Below are positions 28,166 to 37,674 of a stretch of 42,568 nucleotides of DNA, piece after piece. Below the pieces are notes generated by a model that searched no databases, was not told where the DNA came from, and worked only from the letters and a program-made list of their open reading frames with translations. Source of the DNA: Sphingomonas sp. EC-HK361 (lineage in GTDB: Bacteria; Pseudomonadota; Alphaproteobacteria; Sphingomonadales; Sphingomonadaceae); NCBI RefSeq assembly GCF_902498785.1, contig NZ_LR701491.1:1-42568 (forward strand), written 5' to 3'. Each line of letters starts with the position of its first letter. Within the stretch, counting starts at the first letter, position 1. The translations under genes were made by a program, and so were the position numbers.

Positions 28166-29560
28166 ATGACGACCCGCCGCGAGATACTGGCTGCCGGCAC
28201 CTCCCTGCTCGGCCTGACGGCGCTACCTGCGATCGCCGGTTCAAGGCGATCACGCACATCGTCCGATTTCGTCACCGTTGCGGGGCATGGCTTTCGCCTG
28301 CACGGCAAGCCCTATCGCTATGTCGGCGCCAACATGTGGTACGCCGCCTATCTCGGTGCCGACACCGCCTATGGGGACCGTGCGCGACTGGGGCGCGAAC
28401 TCGACCGACTGGTCGCGCTCGGCATCGATAATGTTCGGGTGCTGGGCGCATCGGAGGACTCGCCGCTTATCGGTGCGATCTCGCCGGCGTTTCGCGGGAA
28501 GACGGACGTCTATAATCCGGACTTGCTGGCCGGGCTGGACTGGTTCCTGGCGGAATTGGGCAAGCGCGGGATGCGCGCCGTCATCTATCTCAACAATTTC
28601 TGGGAATGGTCGGGGGGCATGATGACCTACCTGTCCTGGGTCAATGGCGGGAAATATATCGACGCCCACGATCCGGCGCATCCCTGGCCGGAATTCGCGG
28701 ACTATACCGCGGGCTTCTACACTCATCCGCGCGCGGTGGCGCTGTATCACGCCTATGTCTGCGCGCTCGTCGGCCGCACCAACGGTGTGACGGGACGGCG
28801 CTATGCGGACGATCCGGCGATCATGGCGTGGCAGCTCGCCAATGAACCGCGCCCCGGCGAAAGCCCGGCAACGACCGCCCGCATCCTTCCGGCCTATCAG
28901 GCCTGGATCCGCAAGACCGCCAGGCTCATCCGGTCGATCGACGCCAATCATCTGGTGTCGAGCGGGGCCGAGGGCACGATCGGGTGCGCGAACAGCATGG
29001 CCTGCGTCGCCGATGCCGCAGCCCCGGTCGACTATATGACGATCCACATCTGGCCGCAGAATTTCGGCTGGATCGATCCGGCCGATCTCGCCGGCACCCG
29101 CGCGGTGGGCGAGGCGAAGACATTGGCCTATATTCGCGATCACCGCGCGCTGGCGGTGAAGCTGGGCAAGCCCCTGGTCATCGAGGAGTTCGGCTATCCG
29201 CGCGATGCCGGCTATGCGCCGGGAACGCCGACCATCCACCGCGATGGCTATTACCGGCTCATCATGGAAAGCGTGGCGGCCGATGCGCGCGCGGGCGGCC
29301 CGCTCGCGGGGCTGAATTTCTGGGCGTGGAACGGCGAAGGGCGTGCCCAGCATCCCGATCACCGGTTTCGGACCGGTGACCGAAGCTATCTCGGCGATCC
29401 GCCGCACGAACCGCAGGGATGGTACGGCGTCTTCGATCAGGACATGACGACAAAGCGGCTCATCCGCCGCTACGCGACCGCCTTCGCACGATCGGCTGAG
29501 GCTGCCCTGGGACATGTCAATCCTGCAATAGCGTGGCCAATTTGTCGTCTTGCATTATAA
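28166..29560 (+). CDS. Tat-exported GH5 endo-beta-mannanase (subfamily 7-like)
   Basis: Protein of 464 residues. A twin-arginine-type leader (TTRREILAAGTSLLGLTALPA) precedes the catalytic domain. GH5_7 marks: FRLHGKPYRYVGANMWYAAY, VRVLGASED, YLNNFWEWSGGM, acid/base E227 in WQLANEPRPGE, HIWPQNFGW, and nucleophile E341 (E340 is adjacent) in LVIEEFGYPRD. The NNFWEWSGG block and the length are those of mannanases such as fungal Man5 and bacterial homologues. It would cut mannan or glucomannan in the periplasm or outside, alongside GH26. The start at 28166 has weak GGAGA upstream. The gene stands alone between the cupin gene and TonB receptor 2. Confidence 0.92.
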   Translation: MTTRREILAAGTSLLGLTALPAIAGSRRSRTSSDFVTVAGHGFRLHGKPYRYVGANMWYAAYLGADTAYGDRARLGRELDRLVALGIDNVRVLGASEDSPLIGAISPAFRGKTDVYNPDLLAGLDWFLAELGKRGMRAVIYLNNFWEWSGGMMTYLSWVNGGKYIDAHDPAHPWPEFADYTAGFYTHPRAVALYHAYVCALVGRTNGVTGRRYADDPAIMAWQLANEPRPGESPATTARILPAYQAWIRKTARLIRSIDANHLVSSGAEGTIGCANSMACVADAAAPVDYMTIHIWPQNFGWIDPADLAGTRAVGEAKTLAYIRDHRALAVKLGKPLVIEEFGYPRDAGYAPGTPTIHRDGYYRLIMESVAADARAGGPLAGLNFWAWNGEGRAQHPDHRFRTGDRSYLGDPPHEPQGWYGVFDQDMTTKRLIRRYATAFARSAEAALGHVNPAIAWPICRLAL

Positions 29561-29561
29561 A

Positions 29562-29591
29562 AAAGGAAGTTCCTTTATTTAATCCTTGACG
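29562..29591 (+). promoter_or_regulatory. Perfect palindromic operator candidate (site C) with -35 element
   Basis: AAAGGAA-G-TTCCTTT at 29562-29576 is a perfect inverted repeat with 7-bp arms, the best version of the motif seen at five places in this window. It is followed by nine bases and a -35-like TTGACG (29586-29591), the same layout as site A before GH3. It lies directly after the mannanase stop codon and about 230 bp upstream of TonB receptor 2. A terminator is unlikely because the stem is AT-rich and no U tract follows. Confidence 0.55.
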
Positions 29592-29807
29592 ATGACTGCG
29601 TGCTGCGGAATGAGCGATACGAAGGCTGACGTTCGAGCAGCTCGGGAGGATGTGGCGACCCAGGCATGACGGCGGGGTTGCGGATCGGCGGCGCAGGATT
29701 GCGCCCGTCCCGGCAGCGACACTTCGGCTTTCTACAGGTCACCCCCATGCGGGCGGCCAAAAGGACAATGCGCCTTACAAGTGGGGCGGTGCCGAAGGAG
29801 CAGGTTG
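29592..29807 (+). other. Leader region of TonB receptor 2, no gene recognised
   Basis: A 216-bp stretch between the palindromic operator and the TonB receptor start. No open frame with family resemblance and no convincing structured RNA is visible to me. If transcription starts soon after the -35-like TTGACG, the 5' untranslated leader would be near 200 bases, long for this window. The ribosome site AAGGAG lies at its 3' end. Confidence 0.4.
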
Positions 29808-32800
29808 ATGAAGGGTTTTGATCGCACCGCCGCAAGCCGGGTTCGCCGGGGGGCAGTTCTCGCTGCGGCCTCGCTCGTCGCGATCGCGCTGTCCCAGCCG
29901 GCCTGGGCGCAGGCGACCGCGAGCGATCCCGCGCAGACATCGGGGGCGGCGCAGGACAATTCCACCGGTCAACCGAGCGCGGACTCTGCGGCGGACGACA
30001 TCGTCGTGGTCGGCGTGCGCGGCGCGCAACGCGCGGCGGTTCAGATCAAGCGCCAATCGGCCGAGATCGTCGACAGCATCGTCGCCGAGGATATCGGCAA
30101 GCTCCCCGACGCGACCATTGCCGATTCGCTCCAGCGTGTGCCCGGCATCCAGATCGGGCGCTCGGCAGGCGAGGGATCGAGCGTCAATGTGCGCGGGCTG
30201 GGGCAGGTGCTGGTGACGCTCAACGGCGAGCAGTTCCTCGGCGGCCAGAGCATCGACAACGCGCAGCCCAACTTCACCGATATTCCCCCGTCGCTGTTCG
30301 CGGGCGTTGATGTTTACAAGTCGCCGAGCGCGCGCCAGGTCGAGGGCGGGGTCAGCGGCACGATCGACCTGAAGACGCGGCGCCCGTTCGACCTGAAGGA
30401 GGGGCTGACGGCGACGGGGTCGGCGGAAACGTCGTACGGGTCGCGGGTCAAGAAGTTCAACCAGCTCTATTCCGGCCTGCTCGGCTATCACAACGGGCGG
30501 TTCGGGCTGCTGGTGGCGGGGTCCTATTCGAAGGCCAGGCTCGCCAATATCGGCATCGACACCGGCAACAGCTGGCTGATCTCGACCGACGCGCTATCGG
30601 GTACCGACCTGCGCGGCGACGGCGACATCACCGACAGCAACAAGTTCGCCGATAAGGATTACGTCTATCAGCCTGCGGTCGTCAGCAACTCCAACCGCCA
30701 GACCGAGCGCGAGCGCTATGGCCTCAACGCGTCGGCGCAGTTCGCGATCACCGATCAGCTGACGCTCACCGGTTATGTCGCGTATACCAAGCTCAACGAC
30801 GATCTGCGCGCGGTCAACATCCAGCTGAACAGCGGCTATGCGCCGCGCCCGCTGCTGCCGGGATCGCAGGTGGACGAGAACGGCGTCGTCACGGTCGGCA
30901 ATTTCGCGCTGCCGGGCTTCACCGCCAACAGCCTGGCGACCAACAGCCGCTCGCGCACCTATAATACCAATCTCGAGCTCACCTACGAGAATGACGGCGT
31001 GTTCAAGGGCACGCTGCGCTGGGTGCACGGCGATGCGCGGCGCACGTCGGATTCATCGCAGGCGGATTCGAAGCCCGTCACCGGCCCGACGATCACGCGC
31101 GGCACGACAGCGGCCTGCCGCGTCAACCCCGCACCCGCGGCGTGCACGGGTTTCCAGAACCCCAACGGCTTTCCGGCCGTGAACGTCGGCATCGACTACA
31201 CCACCAAATATCCGACGCTCAACTTCGGCACCGATGTCAGCAATCCGGCCAACTGGATCCTGTTCTCGACCTGGGGCTATGGCGACGAACGCACCGCCAA
31301 GACCGACGCGTTTCGTGCCGATGGCACCTACACGGTCGGCGGGTTCCTGAAGACGATCGACGCCGGCATCCGCTACAACACCCGCGACGTCTCGGTATCG
31401 GAATACAAGCTGCTGGCGCCGGTGACGGTCGACGGTCTCGGCACGCTGAACGGCCCGGGCGATCTGTATTACTTCAAGGATGCCGGCATCGGTCATACCG
31501 GCAACGCGGCGATCGAAGGCCGCTCGGTGCTGCCGATCTACACCTTCGCGCAGCTGGGCGACCGCGTGCGCAACTACAACAACTTCATCTTCGGCGGCGT
31601 GCCGAGCGGCGGCATTCCCGCGATCGATCCGAACGCGATGTCGGACCCGCTCGCGTTTCAGAACAGCCTGTATCCCGGCAATGCGGCCTATAACGATCCG
31701 ACCCGCAGCTTCCGCGTGACCGAGAAGACGGGCACTGCCTACCTCCAGGCGAATTTCGGTACCGAGAATGGCGGGCTGTTCGGCATGGACCTGTCGGGCA
31801 ATGTCGGCGTGCGCTACACGACGACGCGCCGCAGCGTTTATGCGAACACGACCGATCCGAACCGCTTCATCGGCACGGGCGGCAATTACAACGGCGTGTT
31901 CATCAACCTCGGCACCAACGTCACGCGCAAGACGATCGACCGGTGGTTGCCCTCGCTCAATCTGACGCTCGACATCGACGATCGTCAGAAGCTGCGCTTT
32001 GCCGCGGCGAAGGTCGTGGGCGAGCTCAACCTGTTCGATCTGGGCGCCGGCCGGGTGCTCTATTACGGCGCGAACAACGGCCGCTACCCCAACCTGCCGT
32101 CCGATTTGCAGGTGTTCCTGCAGGGCAACTCGGGCAACCCCGATCTCGAACCGTATCAGTCGAACAACTACAACGCCTCGTACGAATTCTATTTCGGGCG
32201 GGGCGGATTGTTCAGCGCCGCGGTGTTCCTGTTCGACGTGAAGTCGTTCCCGCAATCGATCAACACCATCCAGCCGATCGCCGATGCCGACGGCGTGGTG
32301 CGCGCCGGCGGCGTCATCTCGACGACCGGCAACGGAACCGGCGGCAAGATCAAGGGAATCGAGGTCGGCTATCAGCAGCAGTTCGATTTCCTGCCGGGCT
32401 TCCTGAGCGGGTTCGGCGCGAACGCCAATTTCACGCTGTCCGACAGCGAAAGTTCGAACAGGGATCTGTTCGGAAAGACGCTGCCCGTTCCGGACAATTC
32501 GAAATATCAGTACAATCTCATCGGTTTCTACCAGAAGGGCCCGGTCCAGGCGCGTGTTGCGTATAACTGGCGCTCGAAGCGCTTTGCCGGGCTGCAGTCG
32601 GTCAACGGCGTGGCCGATGGCGACGTGCTCGCCATCTATTCGAAGCCGGTCGGCTATCTCGATGCCTCGGCCAGCTACGATATCACCCCCAACTTCACCG
32701 TCTTCGCACAGGGGACCAACCTGACGAGCGCGAGCGACCAGCAATATGCCCAGTTCGAGAATCTCTATTACCAGCAGAACATCTTCGAACGGCGCCTGAC

Positions 32801-32825
32801 CTTCGGTATCCGTATCCGGAACTGA
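29808..32825 (+). CDS. TonB-dependent receptor 2 (TonB-Xanth-Caul type)
   Basis: Outer-membrane transporter of 1005 residues. ATG 29808 follows AAGGAG with 7-bp spacing, then a signal peptide ending QPAWAQ. The plug has DDIVVVGVRGAQRAAVQIKR, GKLPDATIADSLQRVPGIQI, VNVRGLGQVLVTLNGEQFLGG and YKSPSARQVEGGVSGTIDL, all typical of the Xanthomonas/Caulobacter family. The protein ends RRLTFGIRIRN, lacking the usual terminal aromatic residue needed for efficient Bam recognition. It is followed by a clear terminator and then the GH31 gene. The likely role is import of a second type of oligosaccharide; which one is unknown. Confidence 0.94.
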   Translation: MKGFDRTAASRVRRGAVLAAASLVAIALSQPAWAQATASDPAQTSGAAQDNSTGQPSADSAADDIVVVGVRGAQRAAVQIKRQSAEIVDSIVAEDIGKLPDATIADSLQRVPGIQIGRSAGEGSSVNVRGLGQVLVTLNGEQFLGGQSIDNAQPNFTDIPPSLFAGVDVYKSPSARQVEGGVSGTIDLKTRRPFDLKEGLTATGSAETSYGSRVKKFNQLYSGLLGYHNGRFGLLVAGSYSKARLANIGIDTGNSWLISTDALSGTDLRGDGDITDSNKFADKDYVYQPAVVSNSNRQTERERYGLNASAQFAITDQLTLTGYVAYTKLNDDLRAVNIQLNSGYAPRPLLPGSQVDENGVVTVGNFALPGFTANSLATNSRSRTYNTNLELTYENDGVFKGTLRWVHGDARRTSDSSQADSKPVTGPTITRGTTAACRVNPAPAACTGFQNPNGFPAVNVGIDYTTKYPTLNFGTDVSNPANWILFSTWGYGDERTAKTDAFRADGTYTVGGFLKTIDAGIRYNTRDVSVSEYKLLAPVTVDGLGTLNGPGDLYYFKDAGIGHTGNAAIEGRSVLPIYTFAQLGDRVRNYNNFIFGGVPSGGIPAIDPNAMSDPLAFQNSLYPGNAAYNDPTRSFRVTEKTGTAYLQANFGTENGGLFGMDLSGNVGVRYTTTRRSVYANTTDPNRFIGTGGNYNGVFINLGTNVTRKTIDRWLPSLNLTLDIDDRQKLRFAAAKVVGELNLFDLGAGRVLYYGANNGRYPNLPSDLQVFLQGNSGNPDLEPYQSNNYNASYEFYFGRGGLFSAAVFLFDVKSFPQSINTIQPIADADGVVRAGGVISTTGNGTGGKIKGIEVGYQQQFDFLPGFLSGFGANANFTLSDSESSNRDLFGKTLPVPDNSKYQYNLIGFYQKGPVQARVAYNWRSKRFAGLQSVNGVADGDVLAIYSKPVGYLDASASYDITPNFTVFAQGTNLTSASDQQYAQFENLYYQQNIFERRLTFGIRIRN

Positions 32826-32869
32826 CGATCGGCGCGGTTTTCCCATCGTCCTCCCCGGACGAATCTTGG

Positions 32870-32914
32870 CCGCCGCGATCCCGCGCAATCGGGGCGCGGC
32901 GGTTTCTTTTCTTT
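32870..32914 (+). terminator. Rho-independent terminator after TonB receptor 2
   Basis: An 8-bp perfect stem CCGCCGCG / CGCGGCGG with an inner CCC/GGG, followed by TTTCTTTTCTTT at 32903-32914. It lies 45 bp after the receptor stop and before the GH31 gene, which would therefore be transcribed by read-through or by its own promoter. Confidence 0.8.
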
Positions 32915-32942
32915 CGGCGCGGCCGTGACGAAGGGTGAAGCG

Positions 32943-35840
32943 ATGACGGACGATCGGCTCCGTATGCCTGCGCTAACACGGCGGACGCTGCTGGCCGGCG
33001 CCTCGCCGCTGGTCGCCGCTGCGCTGCTGCCGGGATGGGCGCAGGGCGCCCAGGGCATCCCCGTCGATCGGATCGAGCGGCTGCACGACGGGGTGCTGAT
33101 CCACAGGGGCCCGGCCGTGACGCGCGTGCGCATCGCCGCGGCGGGGGTCGCCAGCGTCATCCATTGCCCCGCAGCGAAGCTGGCAAGCGCCGGCGGCTTC
33201 TTCGCGCATGACGGTCTGCCCGTGCGCTTCGCAGAAACCGGCCCTGTCCTTGCGATGATCGGCCAGGGCATTCGCGTCGCGATCGATCGCGGGACCGGGT
33301 GTCTGGCGTTCCATACGCCGGATGGGGGGCGTGTCATTGCCGAGGCGCCGACGCCGTTGCCGCTCGCGGGTGTCGCAACGACCCGGCGGCAGGGCTTCAC
33401 GATCGGCGCGACCGAACGCCTGCACGGCCTAGGCCAGTTTCGCGAACCGGTGTTCGATTACCGCGGCCAAAGCGTCTTTCTGGCGCAGGCCAACAGCGAT
33501 GCGGTGAACCCGTTCCTCGTCTCGACCGCGGGGTGGGGACTGCTGTGGGATACCGGCACCGCGGCGCATTTCCGCTCGCACGGTCGGGCGATCGACTATC
33601 ATTCGGTCGCCGGCGATACGATACGCTATCATGTCTGCCTCGGCGTCGACATGGACGCGGTGATCCGCGGCTACCGCGCGCTAACCGGCGCGGCGGCGCT
33701 GCTGCCGAAATGGGCGTACGGCTATTGGCAGAGCAAGGAGAGCTACGCGCGCCAGGTCGATCTCGTCGCGGTCGTCGACGAATATCGCCGCCGCGGCCTG
33801 CCGCTCGACGCGATCGTGCTCGATTACAAATACTGGGGCGGGAATGAAAACTTCAGCGGCATGAAGTTCGATGCAGCGACCTTCCCCGATCCGAAGGCGA
33901 TGGTCGATCACGTCCACGCGGCCGACGTCCATCTGCTCGCCTCGATCTGGCCCGCCTTCGGCACCGCGACCGATCTGTACCGCGCGATGGGCGCGAAGGG
34001 CTATCTGCTGCCCGGCGAGCACTGGTCTGGCGGCAAGGTCTTCGATGTCAGCAACGCCGACGCCCGCGCACTCTACTGGCGGTCGATCAAGCGCGGGCTG
34101 ATCGACATCGGCGTCGACGGGCTGTGGACCGACGGCAACGAACCCGAGCTGCGATCGACCGGGGAGCGTTACGGCACCGCTGCCAGCTTCGCCGCCAACG
34201 GGTGGATGGCCGCCGGGCCGATCGCCGAGAATCTGCTCACCTATTCCTGGTATCAGGCGCGCGGGCTGAGCGACGCCATGCGGCGCGACATTCCCGCGAA
34301 GCGCCCGGTCATCCTCAGCCGCTCCGCCTATGCCGGGCAGCAGGCATTCGGCGCGGTCACCTGGTCGGGCGATATCTTTGCCAGCTGGGGCACGCTCGCC
34401 AACCAGATCGTCGCGGCGCTCAATTTCTCGATGGCGGGCATTCCGTGGTGGACGTGCGACATCGGCGCGTTTCTCGTCTTTCATCGCTATCCCGAGGGGC
34501 TGGCCGACCCGGCCTACAAGGAGCTCTACGTCCGCTGGTTCCAGTTCGGCGCGTTCCTGCCCGTCTTCCGCGCGCACGGCACCCACATCCCGCGCGAGCT
34601 GTGGCAGTTCGGCGAGCCGGGCGACCCCCATTACGACGCGCTCGAAGCGGCGCTGCGCCAGCGCTATCGGTTGATGCCCTATATCTATTCCGTCGCGGCT
34701 GCGGCCGTGTATGACGGAGACACGCCGATGCGTGCGCTGGCGATGGACTTTCCGGACGACCCGCGGGCCCGCGCGGAACAGGCGGCGTTTCTGTTCGGCC
34801 GCGACCTGCTGGTGCGGATCGTCGACCGCCCGTTCGAGCATGCGAGCCGCAACATGCAGGAGTTCATCCCCAGCCGTTGCGTCCAGGGCGCTGCGGCGCC
34901 CGCTGCGCGGATCGAATATTATGAAGGCGCGCAGTTCGAACGGCGCGTGTCCTCACGCCTGACCGACGACATCAAGATGAGCTGGTCGGGCGATCTGCCC
35001 GCCGCGCTTGCCGGCAAACCCTATTCGCTGCGCTGGACCGGCCGCATCGTTGCCGAGGAAACCGGGCCGCACCGCTTCAGCGTCATCGGCAAGGGCGCGA
35101 TCCGCCTCGTCTTCGATCACCGTGTCGTCGTCGATGGCGCGTCGGGTGCCGCAAAGGCGGACGGCGCGACCGGCGGCGTGTCGTTCCGCGGCCACGAGGG
35201 CGATGCATTCTTCGACTTCACCGCCGATCTCGTCGTCGGCCGCGCTTATGATTTCCTGCTGGAGCAGCGCCAGCCAACTCCCGACGCGGTCAGCCTGTGG
35301 TTCGAATGGATCACGCCTTCGATCCGCCGCCGTCAGCAGCTTCCGGCACGCCATGCGCTGCCGGTCGTGCTGCCGAAGGGACGCGACTGGTACGACCTCC
35401 ATAGCGGGCGGCGTCATCGCGGCGGAACAGCGCCGATGATCGACATCACGCTGCAAAGCCATCCGCTGTTCGCGCGCGCCGGCGCCATCGTGCCGATGGT
35501 GCAGGGACTCGATCGGACAGCGACGCCCCCCGGCGAGATCGAAATCCATGTGTATGCCGGCGCCGACGGGCATTTCGTGCTCTACGACGATGCGGGGAAT
35601 GGGCAGGGCCACCTGAACGGCGAAGCCACGCGGATCGCGTTCTACTGGAACGATCGTGCGGCGACCCTCTCGATCGGGGCGCGACAGGGGGCTTTTTCGG
35701 GAATGCCGCCATCCTTGAAGATGAAGCTCGTCTTCCACGACGGCGCCAACCACGCGTCCATACGCCCGCTGGTCTATGAGGGCGCTGCGCAGGTGATCCC
35801 GCTGCGCCAGTCGATGCGCGCTGAGGAACCTGGCGGCTGA
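32943..35840 (+). CDS. Exported GH31 alpha-glycosidase with inserted PA14-like domain
   Basis: Protein of 965 residues. ATG 32943 is preferred; GTG 32925 is possible. The leader (LTRRTLLAGASPLVAAALLP) has a twin-arginine look. GH31 landmarks: GLGQFREPVFDYRG, LPKWAYGYWQSKESY, nucleophile D397 in GLWTDGNEPE, acid/base D477 in TWSGDIFASW, and the proximal C-terminal signature LPKGRDWYDLHSG. A PA14-like beta-barrel of about 135 residues (roughly 656-792; YSLRWTGRIVAEETGPHRF) is inserted between FLFGRDLLVRIV and that signature. GH31 enzymes cleave alpha-glucose, alpha-xylose or alpha-galactose; which bond is removed here is open. It would strip alpha side groups from heteropolysaccharide fragments. 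Confidence 0.92.
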   Translation: MTDDRLRMPALTRRTLLAGASPLVAAALLPGWAQGAQGIPVDRIERLHDGVLIHRGPAVTRVRIAAAGVASVIHCPAAKLASAGGFFAHDGLPVRFAETGPVLAMIGQGIRVAIDRGTGCLAFHTPDGGRVIAEAPTPLPLAGVATTRRQGFTIGATERLHGLGQFREPVFDYRGQSVFLAQANSDAVNPFLVSTAGWGLLWDTGTAAHFRSHGRAIDYHSVAGDTIRYHVCLGVDMDAVIRGYRALTGAAALLPKWAYGYWQSKESYARQVDLVAVVDEYRRRGLPLDAIVLDYKYWGGNENFSGMKFDAATFPDPKAMVDHVHAADVHLLASIWPAFGTATDLYRAMGAKGYLLPGEHWSGGKVFDVSNADARALYWRSIKRGLIDIGVDGLWTDGNEPELRSTGERYGTAASFAANGWMAAGPIAENLLTYSWYQARGLSDAMRRDIPAKRPVILSRSAYAGQQAFGAVTWSGDIFASWGTLANQIVAALNFSMAGIPWWTCDIGAFLVFHRYPEGLADPAYKELYVRWFQFGAFLPVFRAHGTHIPRELWQFGEPGDPHYDALEAALRQRYRLMPYIYSVAAAAVYDGDTPMRALAMDFPDDPRARAEQAAFLFGRDLLVRIVDRPFEHASRNMQEFIPSRCVQGAAAPAARIEYYEGAQFERRVSSRLTDDIKMSWSGDLPAALAGKPYSLRWTGRIVAEETGPHRFSVIGKGAIRLVFDHRVVVDGASGAAKADGATGGVSFRGHEGDAFFDFTADLVVGRAYDFLLEQRQPTPDAVSLWFEWITPSIRRRQQLPARHALPVVLPKGRDWYDLHSGRRHRGGTAPMIDITLQSHPLFARAGAIVPMVQGLDRTATPPGEIEIHVYAGADGHFVLYDDAGNGQGHLNGEATRIAFYWNDRAATLSIGARQGAFSGMPPSLKMKLVFHDGANHASIRPLVYEGAAQVIPLRQSMRAEEPGG

Positions 35841-35870
35841 TGTGCAGGGCGCGTGCGCGGCGAGACTGCC

Positions 35871-36357
35871 TGCCAAGGCACGAGCATCCGCGACGAGAAC
35901 CTTTAGGCTATCGTCATCGACACCGCGGCCGAACGGCTATTTCGTCCCGAGAGACTTCGCGAGTTCCTCAGCCAACGTGCTTGATGACAGCTCGGCTGCG
36001 GTGCGCGAGTGTCAGGCACCTGAAGGCGTTTCGCACCGAACCAGAGTCGAGGGCGCGGTCCAGAATATGTTCGACTTCACCGAGCAGGGCCTAATCTCCG
36101 CCTGCGATGTCGACTTCACCGCGCGGCTCGCCGTCCAGCGAACCCGCCGCACTGATCTCCAGCAGGAAATCCTGCTGATCGAGCGGCAGTTATCCTCCTC
36201 CGATCGCAAAATGACCGCGCAAGCCGTTGATCGGCTCGGCGAGGTGTTTCTGGCGAAACTGCGCGCGAGTGACGCCGCGAACCGTCAAGGCTATGCACGC
36301 CAGTTCATCGCCAAAGCCTGGGTCGCACCCGATCGAATCATGTCAGCGGGCCGATGA
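35871..36357 (+). pseudogene. Remnant of a large serine recombinase (C-terminal part, broken)
   Basis: Starting 30 bp after the GH31 stop, one frame reads CQGTSIRDENL-stop-AIVIDTAAERLFRPERL, which matches the end of the recombinase zinc ribbon and the following helix of large serine recombinases (CKGRSI...L...LLAPERL). After a stop and a frame change, a second frame gives VEGAVQNMFDFTEQGLIS, ARLAVQRTRRTDLQQEI and FIAKAWVAPDRI, the coiled-coil and end of the same family. The resolvase catalytic domain is absent. This is a dead fragment of an integrative element and marks the right edge of the polysaccharide locus. Confidence 0.7.
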
Positions 36358-36564
36358 AGCCACTCGAAATCGCGGCTAATGGCGATCCCGACCATTAGGC
36401 ACCCATGGAGCCGTCGCTTGATCGGGAGTGGTGCACCACTCTCGTGAAAATCCATCTCATAGAAGACAAAAGCGGGCACCCGCCTGCGGGGTTGCCGCGT
36501 TTCACGCTTGACTTGTTGGAAGATGTTGCTCAGATGTTCTCGCCGCAACAATGGACGGGGCGGC
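36358..36564. other. Intergenic region between recombinase relic and toxin gene
   Basis: About 200 bp with no recognisable gene, repeat or RNA. Composition is less GC-rich than the surrounding catabolic genes, in keeping with acquired DNA. Confidence 0.4.
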
Positions 36565-37674
36565 ATGATCGAAAAATCTGGCGGTAAGAGATCGAGCGCT
36601 TTTTCATGTTGGCTGCGAACAGGAAAGCTGCCGCCCGCTCTCAGCACTGACGGTCTCGAACTCAAGTTCAATCCATGGCACAATCCGGCTGACGGCCGGT
36701 TCACCTTTACGGGCGCGGGACAACGTTATAGCGCGAGCGGAACCAATACGGCCGACGGCGCGAGCGGTCGCGTGTCTGCTTGTAGCAGGCGCGCCCCGCG
36801 TATGCGGGATCGTATTAACTTGCGGACCGCGACAATGCCAACGGCAGATGCGCCGCGTGCCGGATCGCTTGCAACAGATCGCCAGAAATCAGTAGAGCGT
36901 CCGTCGGTCGACGTGCAACCAAAGCGCGTTCCAGCACCGCGGCCCGCTAACCAGCCAAACCCTGTCGCCGAATTCGTCGATGGCGTCGGCGAGGGACTTC
37001 ACGACGTCGGAAAAGAAGCGGTGGCGGGAGTCCATGCTGCGCTGACGACGAATCCAGCGACCACCGTTCGCAACGCGGGCCGCGGGGTGGCGGGCATGAT
37101 TGATGCCGCGATCGCTGGCGAGGATACCCCAGCTCATATCCAGATGTCGCGCGCTGCAAATGCCGTCGCCAACGCGTCGGCGCGGGATTTCGGTCGGGCC
37201 ACGGGGACGGTTGTCGGAAACGTCGCGCTGATGGCAGCGCCGGGGGCGGCGCTGTCCAAGACTGCCGCATTACGGCAACTTCGCATGGCCAGGCCGCGCA
37301 CGATATATGAGCCGCCGCAGATCGGCTGGGTGAGGGAGACGACCAGATCGAAAAAGCCTTGGAAAGCCTATAACGACACCGCGCCCGGTGCACGCGCCGG
37401 TGAGGCGCCGACGCTGATGCGGACGATGGCCGACGGTTCGAAGCGGCCTGTGAAGTTCGACGGCATCCAGGGCGATTATGTGATCGACCGGAAATGGTCT
37501 GTCATCGATAGGCCGCACGCGCGGGCCCAGATTTTGCGGCAGTCGGAGGTGTTGGCAGAACACCGTCTTATCGGAACGTGGGAAGTTCCCACGCCTGACC
37601 AAAAAATCAAGGCGCTGAAGCTCCTTAAGAAGATGAACGTCACCAACATTCACGTAAAGGTGGTGAAGCCATGA
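36565..37674 (+). CDS. Polymorphic-toxin-like protein with C-terminal Tox-REase-5-like nuclease domain
   Basis: Protein of 369 residues from ATG 36565 (weak ribosome site; the true start is unsure). It contains LKFNPWHNPADGRFTF, a motif of secreted toxin linkers, then a low-complexity P/A/T-rich stretch, a small hydrophobic helix (VGNVALMAAPGAALSK), and a C-terminal domain of about 95 residues. That domain shows PVKFDGIQGDYVIDRKWSV and then RQSEVLAEHRLIGTWEVP, resembling restriction-endonuclease-fold toxins (Tox-REase-5) with D...DxK as catalytic core. No secretion domain (RHS, VgrG, filamentous haemagglutinin) or signal peptide is present, so it is either a standalone cargo effector or a displaced toxin tip. 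The immunity gene follows with ATGA overlap. Confidence 0.7.
   Translation: MIEKSGGKRSSAFSCWLRTGKLPPALSTDGLELKFNPWHNPADGRFTFTGAGQRYSASGTNTADGASGRVSACSRRAPRMRDRINLRTATMPTADAPRAGSLATDRQKSVERPSVDVQPKRVPAPRPANQPNPVAEFVDGVGEGLHDVGKEAVAGVHAALTTNPATTVRNAGRGVAGMIDAAIAGEDTPAHIQMSRAANAVANASARDFGRATGTVVGNVALMAAPGAALSKTAALRQLRMARPRTIYEPPQIGWVRETTRSKKPWKAYNDTAPGARAGEAPTLMRTMADGSKRPVKFDGIQGDYVIDRKWSVIDRPHARAQILRQSEVLAEHRLIGTWEVPTPDQKIKALKLLKKMNVTNIHVKVVKP

Noticed and set aside
29562-29576. Palindrome as terminator of the GH5 mannanase gene
   Set aside because: Stem is short and AT-rich, and the same motif appears upstream of other units; an operator is more likely.
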